41,821 nucleotides of DNA, taken from Planctomycetota bacterium (GTDB taxonomy: Bacteria; Planctomycetota; UBA8742; UBA2392). Where the stretch lies: positions 1-41,821 of the forward strand of contig JABARW010000005.1 in NCBI GenBank assembly GCA_019186845.1. Reading direction: 5' to 3'. The position numbers were made by a program, and so were the translations under genes. The notes below the pieces were generated by a model, which saw nothing but the letters and a program-made list of their open reading frames with translations, was not told the origin of the DNA and ran no database searches. This document shows positions 23,683-31,691 of the stretch, piece after piece (within the stretch, counting starts at the first letter, position 1; the number at the start of each line of letters is the position of its first letter).

Positions 23683-25296
23683 TCAGGACTGGCGCGCCGC
23701 GAGCCGGCGGATTTCCCGCAGCTCCTTCAGGGCCTGGCGCAGGTCATCACTGGCCCGCGACTCGCTCAGGCCCAGGCGCATGGCCACCTCTTCGGCGTCG
23801 CGCGCGAGAAACTCGGCTTCCTTGAGATTGCCGGAGCGGCGCTCGTGAGTGATCAGCACCATCAGCGTATGGAAGTAGCCCAAGGTCGTCTGAGACTGGG
23901 TCCGCTCCACCAGTTCCAGGGCGTCGAGGGCGGCGGCATAGGCCTCCGTATGACGGCCCGCGCTCTGGAGCAGTTGGGCGCGCAAGCCGGCCAGGTCGGC
24001 CTGCTCCTGAACCAGGCCCGCCTCGGCCGCGCGCCGGCAGGCTTCCTCGCACATCTGCGCCCCCTCCAGGTCCCGGTTCTGGGCCGACAGGGCGGCGGCC
24101 ACGCCGCCCATGAGGTGGATCTCGTTGCGGATATCCTTGAGGGCCCGCGACCCCTCCAGCGCGACCTGATACAGCTCCAGGGCTTCCTGCGCATGGCCCC
24201 GCTCGAGCTTGATGCCCGCGAGATTGCCCAGGGCGCGGTTCTCCAGCCAGCGGTCGCCCAGTTCAAGCGCCTTCTGCAGCGCCTGCTCATAGAGGTGCAG
24301 GGCGCCGTCAATGTCTTCAAGTTCGTGGAGCAAAGCGCCGTGGTTGAGCTGCGTCGTGGCCAGGCCGCGCTTGTCGCCGCAGGCGCGAAAAAAGCGTTCG
24401 CTTGTGTGGAAGGCGGCCTTTGCACCTTCCGGGCGGCCCAGGTCGGTCAGGATGTTGGCACGGTTGCCCGCAATCTGGGCCTGAAAGCGCGGATTGCCCA
24501 GGATTTCGGCCATGTCCTGCGCCTCCTCCAGGGTCTGCAGGGCCGCTTCAACGTTGCCGCGGTTGCGATGCAGCACCGCGAGGCTGCCCAGCGCGCGGCA
24601 CACGCCGTCGAGCCTGCCCAGACGGCGAAAGACGCGCTCGGTCTGGGTGTAGCACTCCTCGGCGCGGGTCAGTTCTCCCGTGGCGTCGTAAACCATGCCG
24701 CGCTCGAGCATGCTTTCCGCGAGCAGGGCGTCGTCGCCGGCTGTGCGCGCCAGCGACTCGGCCTGGCCCAGTATCAGAAGGGCTTCGTCCAGCGCGCGGG
24801 CTCGCCGCAGCGCCGCGCCGAGCCGGGCGCGGGCCAGCCCCTGCAGGCGAGGCTGGCTCTGGCCGTCGGCTGCGGCAACAGCCTGCTCATAGGCTTGGCG
24901 GGCCAGCCCCGGCTGGTTGGCGCGCTCCTGCAGGGCCCCCTGGCGCAGCCGCAGTTCAACCCGCAGGAAGGGCGGCAGGTCGTCGCGCTCAAGCAGGGCC
25001 TGGCAGCGCTGGAGGGCGGGTGCGTTCTGAAAGCGGGCGATGTCGGCGTCGATGGCGCGCAGCCACTCGCGGCCCAGGCGCTCGTGGTCCCCGCTGCTGA
25101 GGGCGACAGGGTCGAGGGCGGGCGTTGCCAGCAGGCGCAGGCGCGCGGCCTCGAACTCAGGGTCCGACGACTCACGGGCCAGCAGCGCGGCCAGCTTGGC
25201 GCGCTGGGGGTCCGATACAAGTGAAAGCGCGGCCATGCGGTAGAGGCCGTGGCTGAAACGGTAACTGCCGCCTGCTCGGTTCACGCTGTGCGTCAT
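23683..25296 (-). CDS. TPR-repeat protein, putative partner of the kinase
   Basis: 537 residues from ATG 25296. It is built of at least eight TPR-like helix pairs, many of the tetratricopeptide type found in regulatory scaffolds (RALGSLAVLHRNRGNVEAAL, then GNRANILTDLGRPEGA, then NHGALLHELEDIDGAL). There is no signal peptide or membrane helix, so it is likely cytoplasmic. Other possible starts are ATG 25380, which would add 28 residues of atypical composition, and ATG 25236; none has a good Shine-Dalgarno, so the start is uncertain. It is co-directional with the kinase, 61 nt upstream of it. Co-regulation with a kinase whose own extracytoplasmic part has TPRs suggests a scaffold or regulator role (inference). 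Confidence 0.85.
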   Translation of the reverse strand: MTHSVNRAGGSYRFSHGLYRMAALSLVSDPQRAKLAALLARESSDPEFEAARLRLLATPALDPVALSSGDHERLGREWLRAIDADIARFQNAPALQRCQALLERDDLPPFLRVELRLRQGALQERANQPGLARQAYEQAVAAADGQSQPRLQGLARARLGAALRRARALDEALLILGQAESLARTAGDDALLAESMLERGMVYDATGELTRAEECYTQTERVFRRLGRLDGVCRALGSLAVLHRNRGNVEAALQTLEEAQDMAEILGNPRFQAQIAGNRANILTDLGRPEGAKAAFHTSERFFRACGDKRGLATTQLNHGALLHELEDIDGALHLYEQALQKALELGDRWLENRALGNLAGIKLERGHAQEALELYQVALEGSRALKDIRNEIHLMGGVAAALSAQNRDLEGAQMCEEACRRAAEAGLVQEQADLAGLRAQLLQSAGRHTEAYAAALDALELVERTQSQTTLGYFHTLMVLITHERRSGNLKEAEFLARDAEEVAMRLGLSESRASDDLRQALKELREIRRLAARQS

Positions 25297-25476
25297 GGAG
25301 GCCGGTTTGTCAGGGCGCGAAGTCAAGTTAGGGAGCCGGAGCAGAAAAGTGAAGCGCGGAAAGCCGGCCGTGAAGTCCATGGCGCATAGGCCCTGCTCAG
25401 CGGCATCGACTGCTGCTACACTCTTCCGCCCACATTTTCGGGGGTGGCACCCCGCCCTGAGCAGAGCTTAGGCACC

Positions 25477-27306
25477 ATGAGACGCAACGACATCCGCAAC
25501 GTGGCCGTCATTGCCCACGTCGACCACGGCAAAACCACACTGGTGGACGGCTTTCTGGAAGCGGCCAATTTCTTCGGGCGCAAGACCGACCATGCAGAGG
25601 CCTTCCTCGACATGAACCCGCTCGAGCGCGAGCGCGGCATCACCATTCTGGCCAAAAACGTGTCCTTCGTCTGGCGCGACGTCAAGATCAACCTGATTGA
25701 CACCCCCGGCCACGCGGACTTCGCCGGTGAAGTGGAGCGCGTCCTCAGTATGGCCGATGGCTGCTTCCTGCTGGTGGACGCAGCGGAAGGGCCCCTGCCC
25801 CAGACCAAGTTCGTGCTGCGCAAGGCCCTGGCGCGGCATCTCAAGCCCTTTGTCGTCATCAACAAGATTGACCGGCCTGATGCCCGGCCGCGTGAGGTGC
25901 TGGACTCGGTGTTTCAGTTGTTCATGGACCTGCACGCCACGGACGAGCAGCTTGATTTCCCGATCATTTATGCCAGCGGGCGGCAGCGCATCTCGACGCT
26001 GGACCTCTCAAAGCCCGGCACAGACCTGCGCCCCCTGCTCGATGCCATGATCGACCAGTTGCCGGGGCCGGAAGTCGAGCCTGACAGGCCCTTCCAGGTG
26101 CAGATCACCAATATCCTGTATGACCAGTTCGTGGGGCGGGTGGGAATCGGGCGCATCATGCGCGGCAAGCTGCGCGCGCGGCAGGCTGTAGTGTCGCTCA
26201 AGCGCGACGGAAGCCGGGTGACCGGTCAGGCCAAGCAGGTGCAGGTGTTTGAAGGGCTCAAGCGCGTGGACGTAGCCGAGGTCTCGGCCGGCGACATCGT
26301 CGCTATCGTGGGCCTCGAGAACGTGGAAATCGGCGACACCGTAGCCGACCCCGAGCACCCCGAGGCCCTGCCGCCGGTGCCCATCGACGAGCCCACGATC
26401 TCGATGGAGTTCTGCGTCAACGACAGCCCCTTTGCCGGCCAGGAAGGCGAGTATCCCACGGGGCGCCAGGTGCGCGAGCGGCTGCTCAGGGCCGCCGAGG
26501 CCGATGTCGCCCTCAAAGTTGATATCGAGGCGGGCGCGGCCGACCACTTCACGGTCAAGGGGCGCGGCACCCTGCACCTCGGCATCCTGATCGAGAACAT
26601 GCGGCGCGAAGGCTACGAGTTTGCCGTGGGCGCGCCGGAAGTCATTCTGCACGAGGAGAACGGCGTAAAGCTTGAGCCCTGGGAGGAAGCCGTCGCCGAC
26701 GTGCCCGACCAGCTCTCCGGCCGTGTGATCGAGCTTCTGGGCTCGCGCCAGGCGCAGATGACGCACATGGAGACGCATCAGGGCCGCACGGTGATCCACT
26801 TCGATGTGCCCTCGCGCGGCCTCATCGGCATGCGCACCAAGGTGCTCACGGCCACGCAGGGCGAGGCCGTGTTTACCCACCGCTTTACGGGCTACCGGGA
26901 AGCGGCCGGGGACATTCCGCGCCGTTCGCGCGGCGCCATGGTCGCCACGGACCACGGGCAGGTGACAACCTACGCGCTGCTGAACTTGTTTGATCGCGGG
27001 GACTTTGTCGTGGAGCCCGGCGACAATGTCTATGCGGGGCAGGTGGTGGGCGAGCACTGCAAGGAAGGCGACATCGGCGTCAACGTGTGCCGCATGAAAG
27101 AATTGACCAACGTGCGCTCCTCAAACAAGGAAGCCACGGTGCGTATCAAGGGCAAGCGCGACATGAGCCTCGAGGATGCCCTGGAGTGGATCGAACCCGA
27201 CGAACTGGTCGAAGTCACGCCCAAGAGCTTTCGCGTGCGCAAACGCGAACTCAACGAGACCGCCCGCAAGCGCGCCAAGAAGGCCACCGCCGTTGTGCCC
27301 AAGTAA
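25477..27306 (+). CDS. typA: Ribosome-associated GTPase TypA/BipA
   Basis: Translation-factor GTPase acting on 50S assembly and stress-related translation. 609 residues, normal length. G1 is AHVDHGKTT (near 12-20), switch region NPLERERGITI, G3 DTPGHADF and G4 NKID. Domains II, III and V and the TypA-specific C-terminal domain follow, with GRGTLHLGILIENMRREGYEF and SRGLIGMRTK as good family signatures. ATG 25477 is preferred over GTG 25444, which falls in a GGGGT/ACCCC hairpin of the leader. TACACT at 25417-25422 is a possible -10 giving a leader of about 50 nt. A strong terminator follows. The gene is divergent from the TPR-kinase group. Confidence 0.97.
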   Translation: MRRNDIRNVAVIAHVDHGKTTLVDGFLEAANFFGRKTDHAEAFLDMNPLERERGITILAKNVSFVWRDVKINLIDTPGHADFAGEVERVLSMADGCFLLVDAAEGPLPQTKFVLRKALARHLKPFVVINKIDRPDARPREVLDSVFQLFMDLHATDEQLDFPIIYASGRQRISTLDLSKPGTDLRPLLDAMIDQLPGPEVEPDRPFQVQITNILYDQFVGRVGIGRIMRGKLRARQAVVSLKRDGSRVTGQAKQVQVFEGLKRVDVAEVSAGDIVAIVGLENVEIGDTVADPEHPEALPPVPIDEPTISMEFCVNDSPFAGQEGEYPTGRQVRERLLRAAEADVALKVDIEAGAADHFTVKGRGTLHLGILIENMRREGYEFAVGAPEVILHEENGVKLEPWEEAVADVPDQLSGRVIELLGSRQAQMTHMETHQGRTVIHFDVPSRGLIGMRTKVLTATQGEAVFTHRFTGYREAAGDIPRRSRGAMVATDHGQVTTYALLNLFDRGDFVVEPGDNVYAGQVVGEHCKEGDIGVNVCRMKELTNVRSSNKEATVRIKGKRDMSLEDALEWIEPDELVEVTPKSFRVRKRELNETARKRAKKATAVVPK

Positions 27307-27313
27307 GCGGAAG

Positions 27314-27345
27314 CAAAACCGGGCGCCGCAGGGCGCCCGGTTTTG
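27314..27345. terminator. Bidirectional terminator between typA and the LpxH-like gene
   Basis: A perfect 14-bp stem (27314-27327 with 27332-27345), 4-nt loop, flanked by A4 and T4 inside the stem, so it can stop transcription from both convergent genes. Confidence 0.88.
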
Positions 27346-27367
27346 TGCTACCTATGACGCGCGATTT

Positions 27368-28375
27368 TCACGGGCCAACGCTCAGCAGGTCCCCTGTGTT
27401 CTGCGCAGACGCGGCGGAGGGGCCTGCGCCGGGCTTCGTGGCGCAGGCTTCGACATCGTCGGGGTACACGGCGCGATGTTCGCCGCTCGCCGTCAGATTC
27501 GTGGCGAACTCGGCCGACAGGCGCGCAATGGCCTCGTGGCCCCGGACCCCGGCGGCAGGTTCAAGCTCGTCCGTGGCGATGCCGGCCAGGTCATCCACGT
27601 GGGGCAGGCGCTCGCTGCCGTCTTGAGCGTGCATGCCGAAATTCAGCAGCTCGATGCGCCCGTCGAGGTGCTCCACAAGCGCTGAGCAGCTTTCGACCCA
27701 GTCGCCGCAGTTGGCGTATAGCACACCCTCAATCTCCCGCAGGTCCGGCCGGTGGATGTGGCCGGAGATGATCACGTCGGCCTTGTGCTGTTTGGCGTAG
27801 CGGACCAGGGATTGCTCATAGCCGCTGACGAAAGAGATCACCTTTTTCACCTTGCGCTTGACGTAGCCCGCAAGCGACCAGTAGCCAAAGCCCAGCCGGC
27901 GGCGCGCGGCATTGAGCCAGATGTTGATCGCGAGAAGCACGTCGTAGGCCCAGTCGCCCAGGTGGGTGATCAGGGTGTAGTTGCGCACGATGTGGTCGAA
28001 CATGTCGCCGTGGACCATCATCACCCGTCGCCCGTCGGCGGTGGTGTGGTAGGCCACGTTGGCCACTTCCACGCCGCCGAAGTGCAGGCCGTTGTATTCG
28101 CGGAACAACTCGTCGTGGTTGCCGGGCACAAACACGATCTTCGTGCCCTTGACGTCACGCTTGAGCAGGCGGCGAATCACCTCGCTGTGGCTTCTGGGCC
28201 AGTACCAGCGCCGCTTGAGCGACCAGAGATCAATGATGTCGCCCACCAGATAGAGATAGTCGCACGACGCGCTTTGCAGGAACGCCACGAGCCGATCGAC
28301 GCGGCAGGCCCGGGTGCCCAGATGGATGTCCGACAGCCATACGGCCCGGTATCGCGTCTTGGGTCGGTGGGCCAT
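27368..28375 (-). CDS. LpxH-like metallophosphoesterase (UDP-2,3-diacylglucosamine diphosphatase family)
   Basis: 335 residues of the calcineurin-like phosphoesterase fold: SDIHLG (15-20), GDIIDLW (45-51), GNHDE (85-89), HGDMFD (122-127) and SGHIHRPD (204-211), all metal ligands present. This pattern and the spacing match LpxH (COG2908), which cleaves UDP-2,3-diacylglucosamine in lipid A synthesis. The C-terminal 90 residues are an extension rich in Ala, Glu and Ser without clear homology, not found in E. coli LpxH, and the family also contains non-LpxH members, so the substrate is not certain. CGGAG lies upstream of ATG 28375. The gene is convergent with typA and divergent from the glycosyltransferase, and would imply lipid-A-like envelope lipids in a diderm cell. 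Confidence 0.85.
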   Translation of the reverse strand: MAHRPKTRYRAVWLSDIHLGTRACRVDRLVAFLQSASCDYLYLVGDIIDLWSLKRRWYWPRSHSEVIRRLLKRDVKGTKIVFVPGNHDELFREYNGLHFGGVEVANVAYHTTADGRRVMMVHGDMFDHIVRNYTLITHLGDWAYDVLLAINIWLNAARRRLGFGYWSLAGYVKRKVKKVISFVSGYEQSLVRYAKQHKADVIISGHIHRPDLREIEGVLYANCGDWVESCSALVEHLDGRIELLNFGMHAQDGSERLPHVDDLAGIATDELEPAAGVRGHEAIARLSAEFATNLTASGEHRAVYPDDVEACATKPGAGPSAASAQNTGDLLSVGP

Positions 28376-28493
28376 GGTCAGCGTTCTCCGGGAGTGTCAG
28401 AAGCCTACCGCTTCGCCATGATTGACAGGTCAAGGGCGCAACAAGCTCTGGTGAATCCGGCGCATCGCGGCTCGCCGCAGCCAAGCGCGGCAC

Positions 28494-28514
28494 CTTCATG
28501 CGACATTCATGAAG
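28494..28514. promoter_or_regulatory. Operator-like inverted repeat upstream of the glycosyltransferase
   Basis: CTTCATG (28494-28500) and CATGAAG (28508-28514), 7-nt spacer, end 6 nt before the -10 at 28521. Such a dyad in the spacer of a promoter is a good place for a repressor. Confidence 0.35.
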
Positions 28515-28520
28515 CTCCGG

Positions 28521-28526
28521 TATGCT
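28521..28526 (+). promoter_or_regulatory. -10 hexamer of the glycosyltransferase gene, leaderless type
   Basis: TATGCT, 10 nt before the ATG at 28537. An alternative start ATG at 28522 lies inside this hexamer and is therefore disfavoured. Confidence 0.45.
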
Positions 28527-28536
28527 CGCCCCGCCG

Positions 28537-29748
28537 ATGGACCTCACCTCGATCATTCTGCTGGCGGTGTTCAGCGCCGCCGCGCTGCTGAACCTGGCCC
28601 AGTTGCTGTTCTACTTCATCAACCGCAGCGTGCTCCGACGCACCGGGCGAAGAGCGGAAGTGGGAGCCTGGCCAAGCGTGGATGTCTGCATCCCGGCGCG
28701 AGATGAGGCGGCCAACATTGAGCGCTGCGTGCGCTCGCTGATGGCCCAGGACTACGCGGGCGAGTTCCGCATTACGGTGCTGGACGATGAAAGCTCAGAC
28801 GGCACGGCCGATATCGTCCGGCGTCTCGCGGCGCAGGACGCCCGCGTGCGGCTGATGGACGGCAAGGCTGAGCCGCTGCCCTCAGGCTGGGTGGGCAAGG
28901 TCTGGGCCAATACGCGGCTGGGGCGCGCGGCCCAGGGGCAATGGCTACTGTTTGTGGATGCCGACACGTTCTTTGACTCCAACATGCTGCGAGAAGCCCT
29001 GGCCTGCGCCCATCAGGCGGCGGACCCGCCCGTTGGCCTGTTCTCGGGTTACCTGAGGTTTGAGCAGCAGGGCTTGTGGGAGGGCGCGCTGATGGCCTCC
29101 TTCTTTGCCTCCCAGCACATGCTGCCGCTGCCCCTTGCGCTTGGGCGCAAGGCGGGCGGACCGGCGCCGGGCCACTGGCACCTGTTTCGACGCCAAACCT
29201 ATGAGCGCCTCGGAGGCTATGCCAAAGTCTGGGACAAAGTGCTCGACGACATGGAAACCAGCGCGCTGGTCAATCGCGCGGGGCTGGCGACGCGGCTGCT
29301 GCCGCTGGAGCGCTGGGGCGCAGTGAGGATGTACCGCTCGTTTGGCGAAATCTGGTGGGGGGTGCAGAAGAGCATTGGCTACACGCTGCAGAAAAGCTGG
29401 CTCAATGCGCTTTGTCTGGTGCTGCTCATGTTGGTCAGCGGAGTGGCGCCGTTCTTTGCGCCGTTTCTGGCGGCATGGCGCGGCTTCAGTGCGCCGGAGA
29501 CCCTGCCGGGTCTGACGTCGCTTTGCGCCATCTTGCTCTGGCGGTGGTTGATACAGCGTGACCAGACAGGTCCCTGGTGGGGCTGGCTGAGCCATCCGCT
29601 GATGGCGATTTTCCTCGCCGCGAACGGAATTCACGGGGTAGCGGCCCTGAAATTTGGAATTGGCGTGGTCTGGAAGGGGCGGCGCTACGACGGAAAACGT
29701 CCGCCAGCCGCGCCAAATGAGGCTTCCAGGGCAAATGGCACGGAGTGA
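28537..29748 (+). CDS. Membrane-bound family 2 glycosyltransferase
   Basis: 403 residues. An N-terminal membrane helix (about 5-28) precedes the GT-A domain with PARDE (53-57), DDESSDGT (83-90), GWVGKVWA (118-125) and the DAD metal motif (141-143). GHWHLFRRQTYERLGGY and DDMETS are the acceptor-side and catalytic-loop segments. Two to four hydrophobic segments near 285-315 and 330-390 anchor the C-terminus. The pattern is close to glycosyltransferases of the CrtQ/HpnB-like type that act on carotenoid or hopanoid lipids, but substrate specificity cannot be read from the sequence. It is divergent from the LpxH-like gene, and the ispE and toroid-fold genes elsewhere in the window are not adjacent. 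The -10 is leaderless type. Confidence 0.88.
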   Translation: MDLTSIILLAVFSAAALLNLAQLLFYFINRSVLRRTGRRAEVGAWPSVDVCIPARDEAANIERCVRSLMAQDYAGEFRITVLDDESSDGTADIVRRLAAQDARVRLMDGKAEPLPSGWVGKVWANTRLGRAAQGQWLLFVDADTFFDSNMLREALACAHQAADPPVGLFSGYLRFEQQGLWEGALMASFFASQHMLPLPLALGRKAGGPAPGHWHLFRRQTYERLGGYAKVWDKVLDDMETSALVNRAGLATRLLPLERWGAVRMYRSFGEIWWGVQKSIGYTLQKSWLNALCLVLLMLVSGVAPFFAPFLAAWRGFSAPETLPGLTSLCAILLWRWLIQRDQTGPWWGWLSHPLMAIFLAANGIHGVAALKFGIGVVWKGRRYDGKRPPAAPNEASRANGTE

Positions 29749-29818
29749 GTAAGTTATCAACAATTCGCCACAAGCCCTTTTCCTCTCTGAAAACAGTTTA
29801 CTCTGCACATCCAGCAAC

Positions 29819-29864
29819 GGCGAAAACGGAAAGTTTCGCCCGGAAATCGGGCCGCGATTGGCCC
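29819..29864. other. Two hairpins in the leader of the SWIB gene
   Basis: GGCGAAA/TTTCGCC (29819-29825 with 29834-29840) and GGGCC/GGCCC (29849-29853 with 29860-29864) lie in the 153-nt gap before the SWIB gene. Neither is followed by a T-run. The same gap holds no ORF, and its promoter is not obvious. Confidence 0.35.
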
Positions 29865-29901
29865 TAACAGGTGAAGGTAAACTTCGACAGGAGATTGGAA
29901 C

Positions 29902-30159
29902 ATGGCAAGAAAGCCCAATGCAGCCTTCATGAAGCCGATGCAGCCCGATGCCGTTCTGGCCGAGATCGTGGGGGAGAAGGCGATTCCCCGCACTGAAGTG
30001 ACCAAGAAGGTTTGGGCCTACATCAAGAAGAACGGCCTGCAGGACAAGAAGAACAAGCGCATGATCAACGCCGACGACAAGATGAAGGCCGTGTTCGGCG
30101 GCAAGAGCTCGGTCAACATGTTCGAGATGACCAAGCTCGTCAACAAGCACCTGAAGTAA
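29902..30159 (+). CDS. SWIB/MDM2-domain protein
   Basis: A compact 85-residue protein that is essentially one SWIB domain (about 10-85): PDAVLAEIVGEKAIPRTEVT, KKVWAYIKKNGLQDK and MKAVFGGKSSVNMFEMTKLV show the helix pattern and the Gly/Asn-rich loop of the family. In eukaryotes SWIB occurs in chromatin remodelling complexes; in Chlamydiae and some other bacteria it is found alone or fused to topoisomerase. A DNA- or chromatin-related role is inferred. AGGAGA at 29889-29894, 7 nt before ATG 29902, is a strong ribosome-binding site. A very strong terminator follows. The window also encodes an H1-like protein. Confidence 0.93.
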   Translation: MARKPNAAFMKPMQPDAVLAEIVGEKAIPRTEVTKKVWAYIKKNGLQDKKNKRMINADDKMKAVFGGKSSVNMFEMTKLVNKHLK

Positions 30160-30179
30160 GTTCAGCCTGAATCAAACCT

Positions 30180-30215
30180 GAAGCCGGCCGCAGCAGCGGC
30201 CGGCTTCTGATTTTT
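30180..30215 (+). terminator. Strong terminator after the SWIB gene
   Basis: A perfect 12-bp stem (30180-30191 with 30196-30207), 4-nt loop AGCA and T5 run after TGA. It also lies 10 nt from the stop of the convergent truD. Confidence 0.9.
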
Positions 30216-30224
30216 GCGCCAAGT

Positions 30225-31442
30225 TCAGGCGTCCTGCCCGAAGGTCAGGTCGACCTTCTCGTCCTTCGTGATCTCCTTCAGCAGCACCGTGGCATAGCAG
30301 CCCTTGGGCAGGGCGAACTTGAGGGTCAGGGCGCCGTCCTTGTAGCCGGCCTCCACTTCGCCCGCGCGATAGCGGAACGGCCGCCGGTCCCCCTTCTGGC
30401 TCAGGCCCTTGCCGATGTCGAAGGAGGCCAAGGTCAGCTTCGCTTCGCGCAGCACCTCTTCCTCCAGCTCTGCCTCGCGCCCCTTGGGCTGCATCATGCT
30501 CGTGCCGAAAATCGGGCCCGTGGGCGAGATCTCGAAGGTGTCAGCGCGCGGCTGCTCCGCGGCGGCACTCTCCACGGTGAACTTGGCCCCGTTGCCCTTT
30601 TCGCAGAGGTCGCCGTCCCAGACCTGGTCAATAGCCTCGAACCGGCGCTCCAGGCAGCGGTTGAACAGCAGGCTCTGGGCGGCGCTGACGTGCAGCAGCT
30701 TCAGTTTCTGCTGCACCCGCCGCAGCGCCTTCTCGCCCGGCCCCGTTTCCTGCACGGCCTTCAGCGCCATGCGCTCGATGTTCGCGTTGCGCGGCCAGAG
30801 CTCCAGCGCCTTTTCCAGTTCCCCGTCCTCGTAGGCCTTGCGCGCGTCAAATGTGCGCGGCTCCAGTTCGCGGTCCGGGTCGCCCAGCAGGACGCGAAAA
30901 TAGCCCTCAAGGTCGTTGCGGATCAGGCACAGGCCCAGCCGCGCGGTGTCCAGGCGGCGGCCAAAGCGCTGCGTGTCGTACCAGTTGGGTACACCGCGGC
31001 GCTTGAGGATTTCAAGGGTTGCCTGGGCGTGGGCCACGTCGGCCTCCGCCACGTCTCGCAGCACCACCGTGAAGCGGTTGCCCGCGAGATGGCCGCGCTT
31101 GAGCTTGTTGTTGTGCCGCGAGGTTTCAAGCACGGTGATCTTGGGCAGCTTGAGCGCTGCCAGACGTTCGGGCGGGCAATGTTCAAAGCTCAGCCACTGG
31201 CGGGTGCGGCCGCGGGCATCCTTGAGCCCGGCCACGCCCACGTCGCGTTCGGGAAAGCTGAGTTCGAGGCAGATGCGGCGCACGGCCTCAAAGGTCGAGA
31301 GGCCGCTCTTTTCGATGTGAACCAGCGAATGGTCGCCCTGTCCGCTGAAGGGATAGAGGGGAATCTCCTCAACCACAAAGTCTTCATAGATGGACTTGAG
31401 CGCGCCGGGACAGGCCGGCACCGAGGCACTGAGATATTTCAT
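30225..31442 (-). CDS. truD: tRNA pseudouridine(13) synthase TruD
   Basis: Makes pseudouridine at position 13 of tRNA. 405 residues. The catalytic Asp75 lies in AGLKDARGRTRQ (71-82), matching the Asp80 motif of E. coli TruD; NRFTVVLRDV and PNWYDTQRFGRR (near 120-165) and GTSMMQPKGREAELEE, the last typical of the TRUD insertion domain, are present. ATG 31442 follows TATCGT by 6 nt with no Shine-Dalgarno. The 249-bp gap towards the next gene holds the palindromic repeat at 31499. Truncation or loss of key residues is not seen. Confidence 0.95.
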   Translation of the reverse strand: MKYLSASVPACPGALKSIYEDFVVEEIPLYPFSGQGDHSLVHIEKSGLSTFEAVRRICLELSFPERDVGVAGLKDARGRTRQWLSFEHCPPERLAALKLPKITVLETSRHNNKLKRGHLAGNRFTVVLRDVAEADVAHAQATLEILKRRGVPNWYDTQRFGRRLDTARLGLCLIRNDLEGYFRVLLGDPDRELEPRTFDARKAYEDGELEKALELWPRNANIERMALKAVQETGPGEKALRRVQQKLKLLHVSAAQSLLFNRCLERRFEAIDQVWDGDLCEKGNGAKFTVESAAAEQPRADTFEISPTGPIFGTSMMQPKGREAELEEEVLREAKLTLASFDIGKGLSQKGDRRPFRYRAGEVEAGYKDGALTLKFALPKGCYATVLLKEITKDEKVDLTFGQDA

Positions 31443-31448
31443 GGGCTC

Positions 31449-31454
31449 ACGATA
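31449..31454 (-). promoter_or_regulatory. -10 hexamer of truD, leaderless type
   Basis: TATCGT on the minus strand, 6 nt upstream of the ATG at 31442. It is an imperfect hexamer; support comes mainly from the repeated pattern across the window. Confidence 0.4.
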
Positions 31455-31498
31455 GCAGCGTCAGCCGCAGAGGGCTTGCGGTACTTTGGCAGGACGTA

Positions 31499-31533
31499 AC
31501 AGACTGCTGAGAAGGCACCTTTCAGCGACCTGT
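31499..31533. repeat. 35-bp dispersed palindrome, copy B
   Basis: The left arm ACAGACTGCTGAGAAGG (31499-31515) and the reverse complement of the right arm, ACAGGTCGCTGAAAGG (31533-31518), form an imperfect inverted repeat with the same CAG..GCTGA core as the ends of the 6750-6905 element. It lies upstream of the pseudo-receiver gene. The rest of the 31443-31691 gap contains no ORF; a weak TGGACA/TAGTGA pair lies at 31642-31671. Confidence 0.6.
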
Positions 31534-31691
31534 TCAGGGCGCGAGATTGGGCGTGAAACTCGAACAGGGGCGCCCGTGGATTATCAGGCGAAACCGGCGC
31601 TTCATTGCACCGTCACACCTTCGTCAAGGGGCCAGTCTCGCTGGACAGGGATTGCACAGGATGCATAGTGAATCACGTCACCGGAGAGGCC

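Noticed and set aside
29754..29762. DnaA-box-like TTATCAACA
   Set aside because: A single copy with no AT-rich unwinding region or dnaA/dnaN context; not evidence for an origin.
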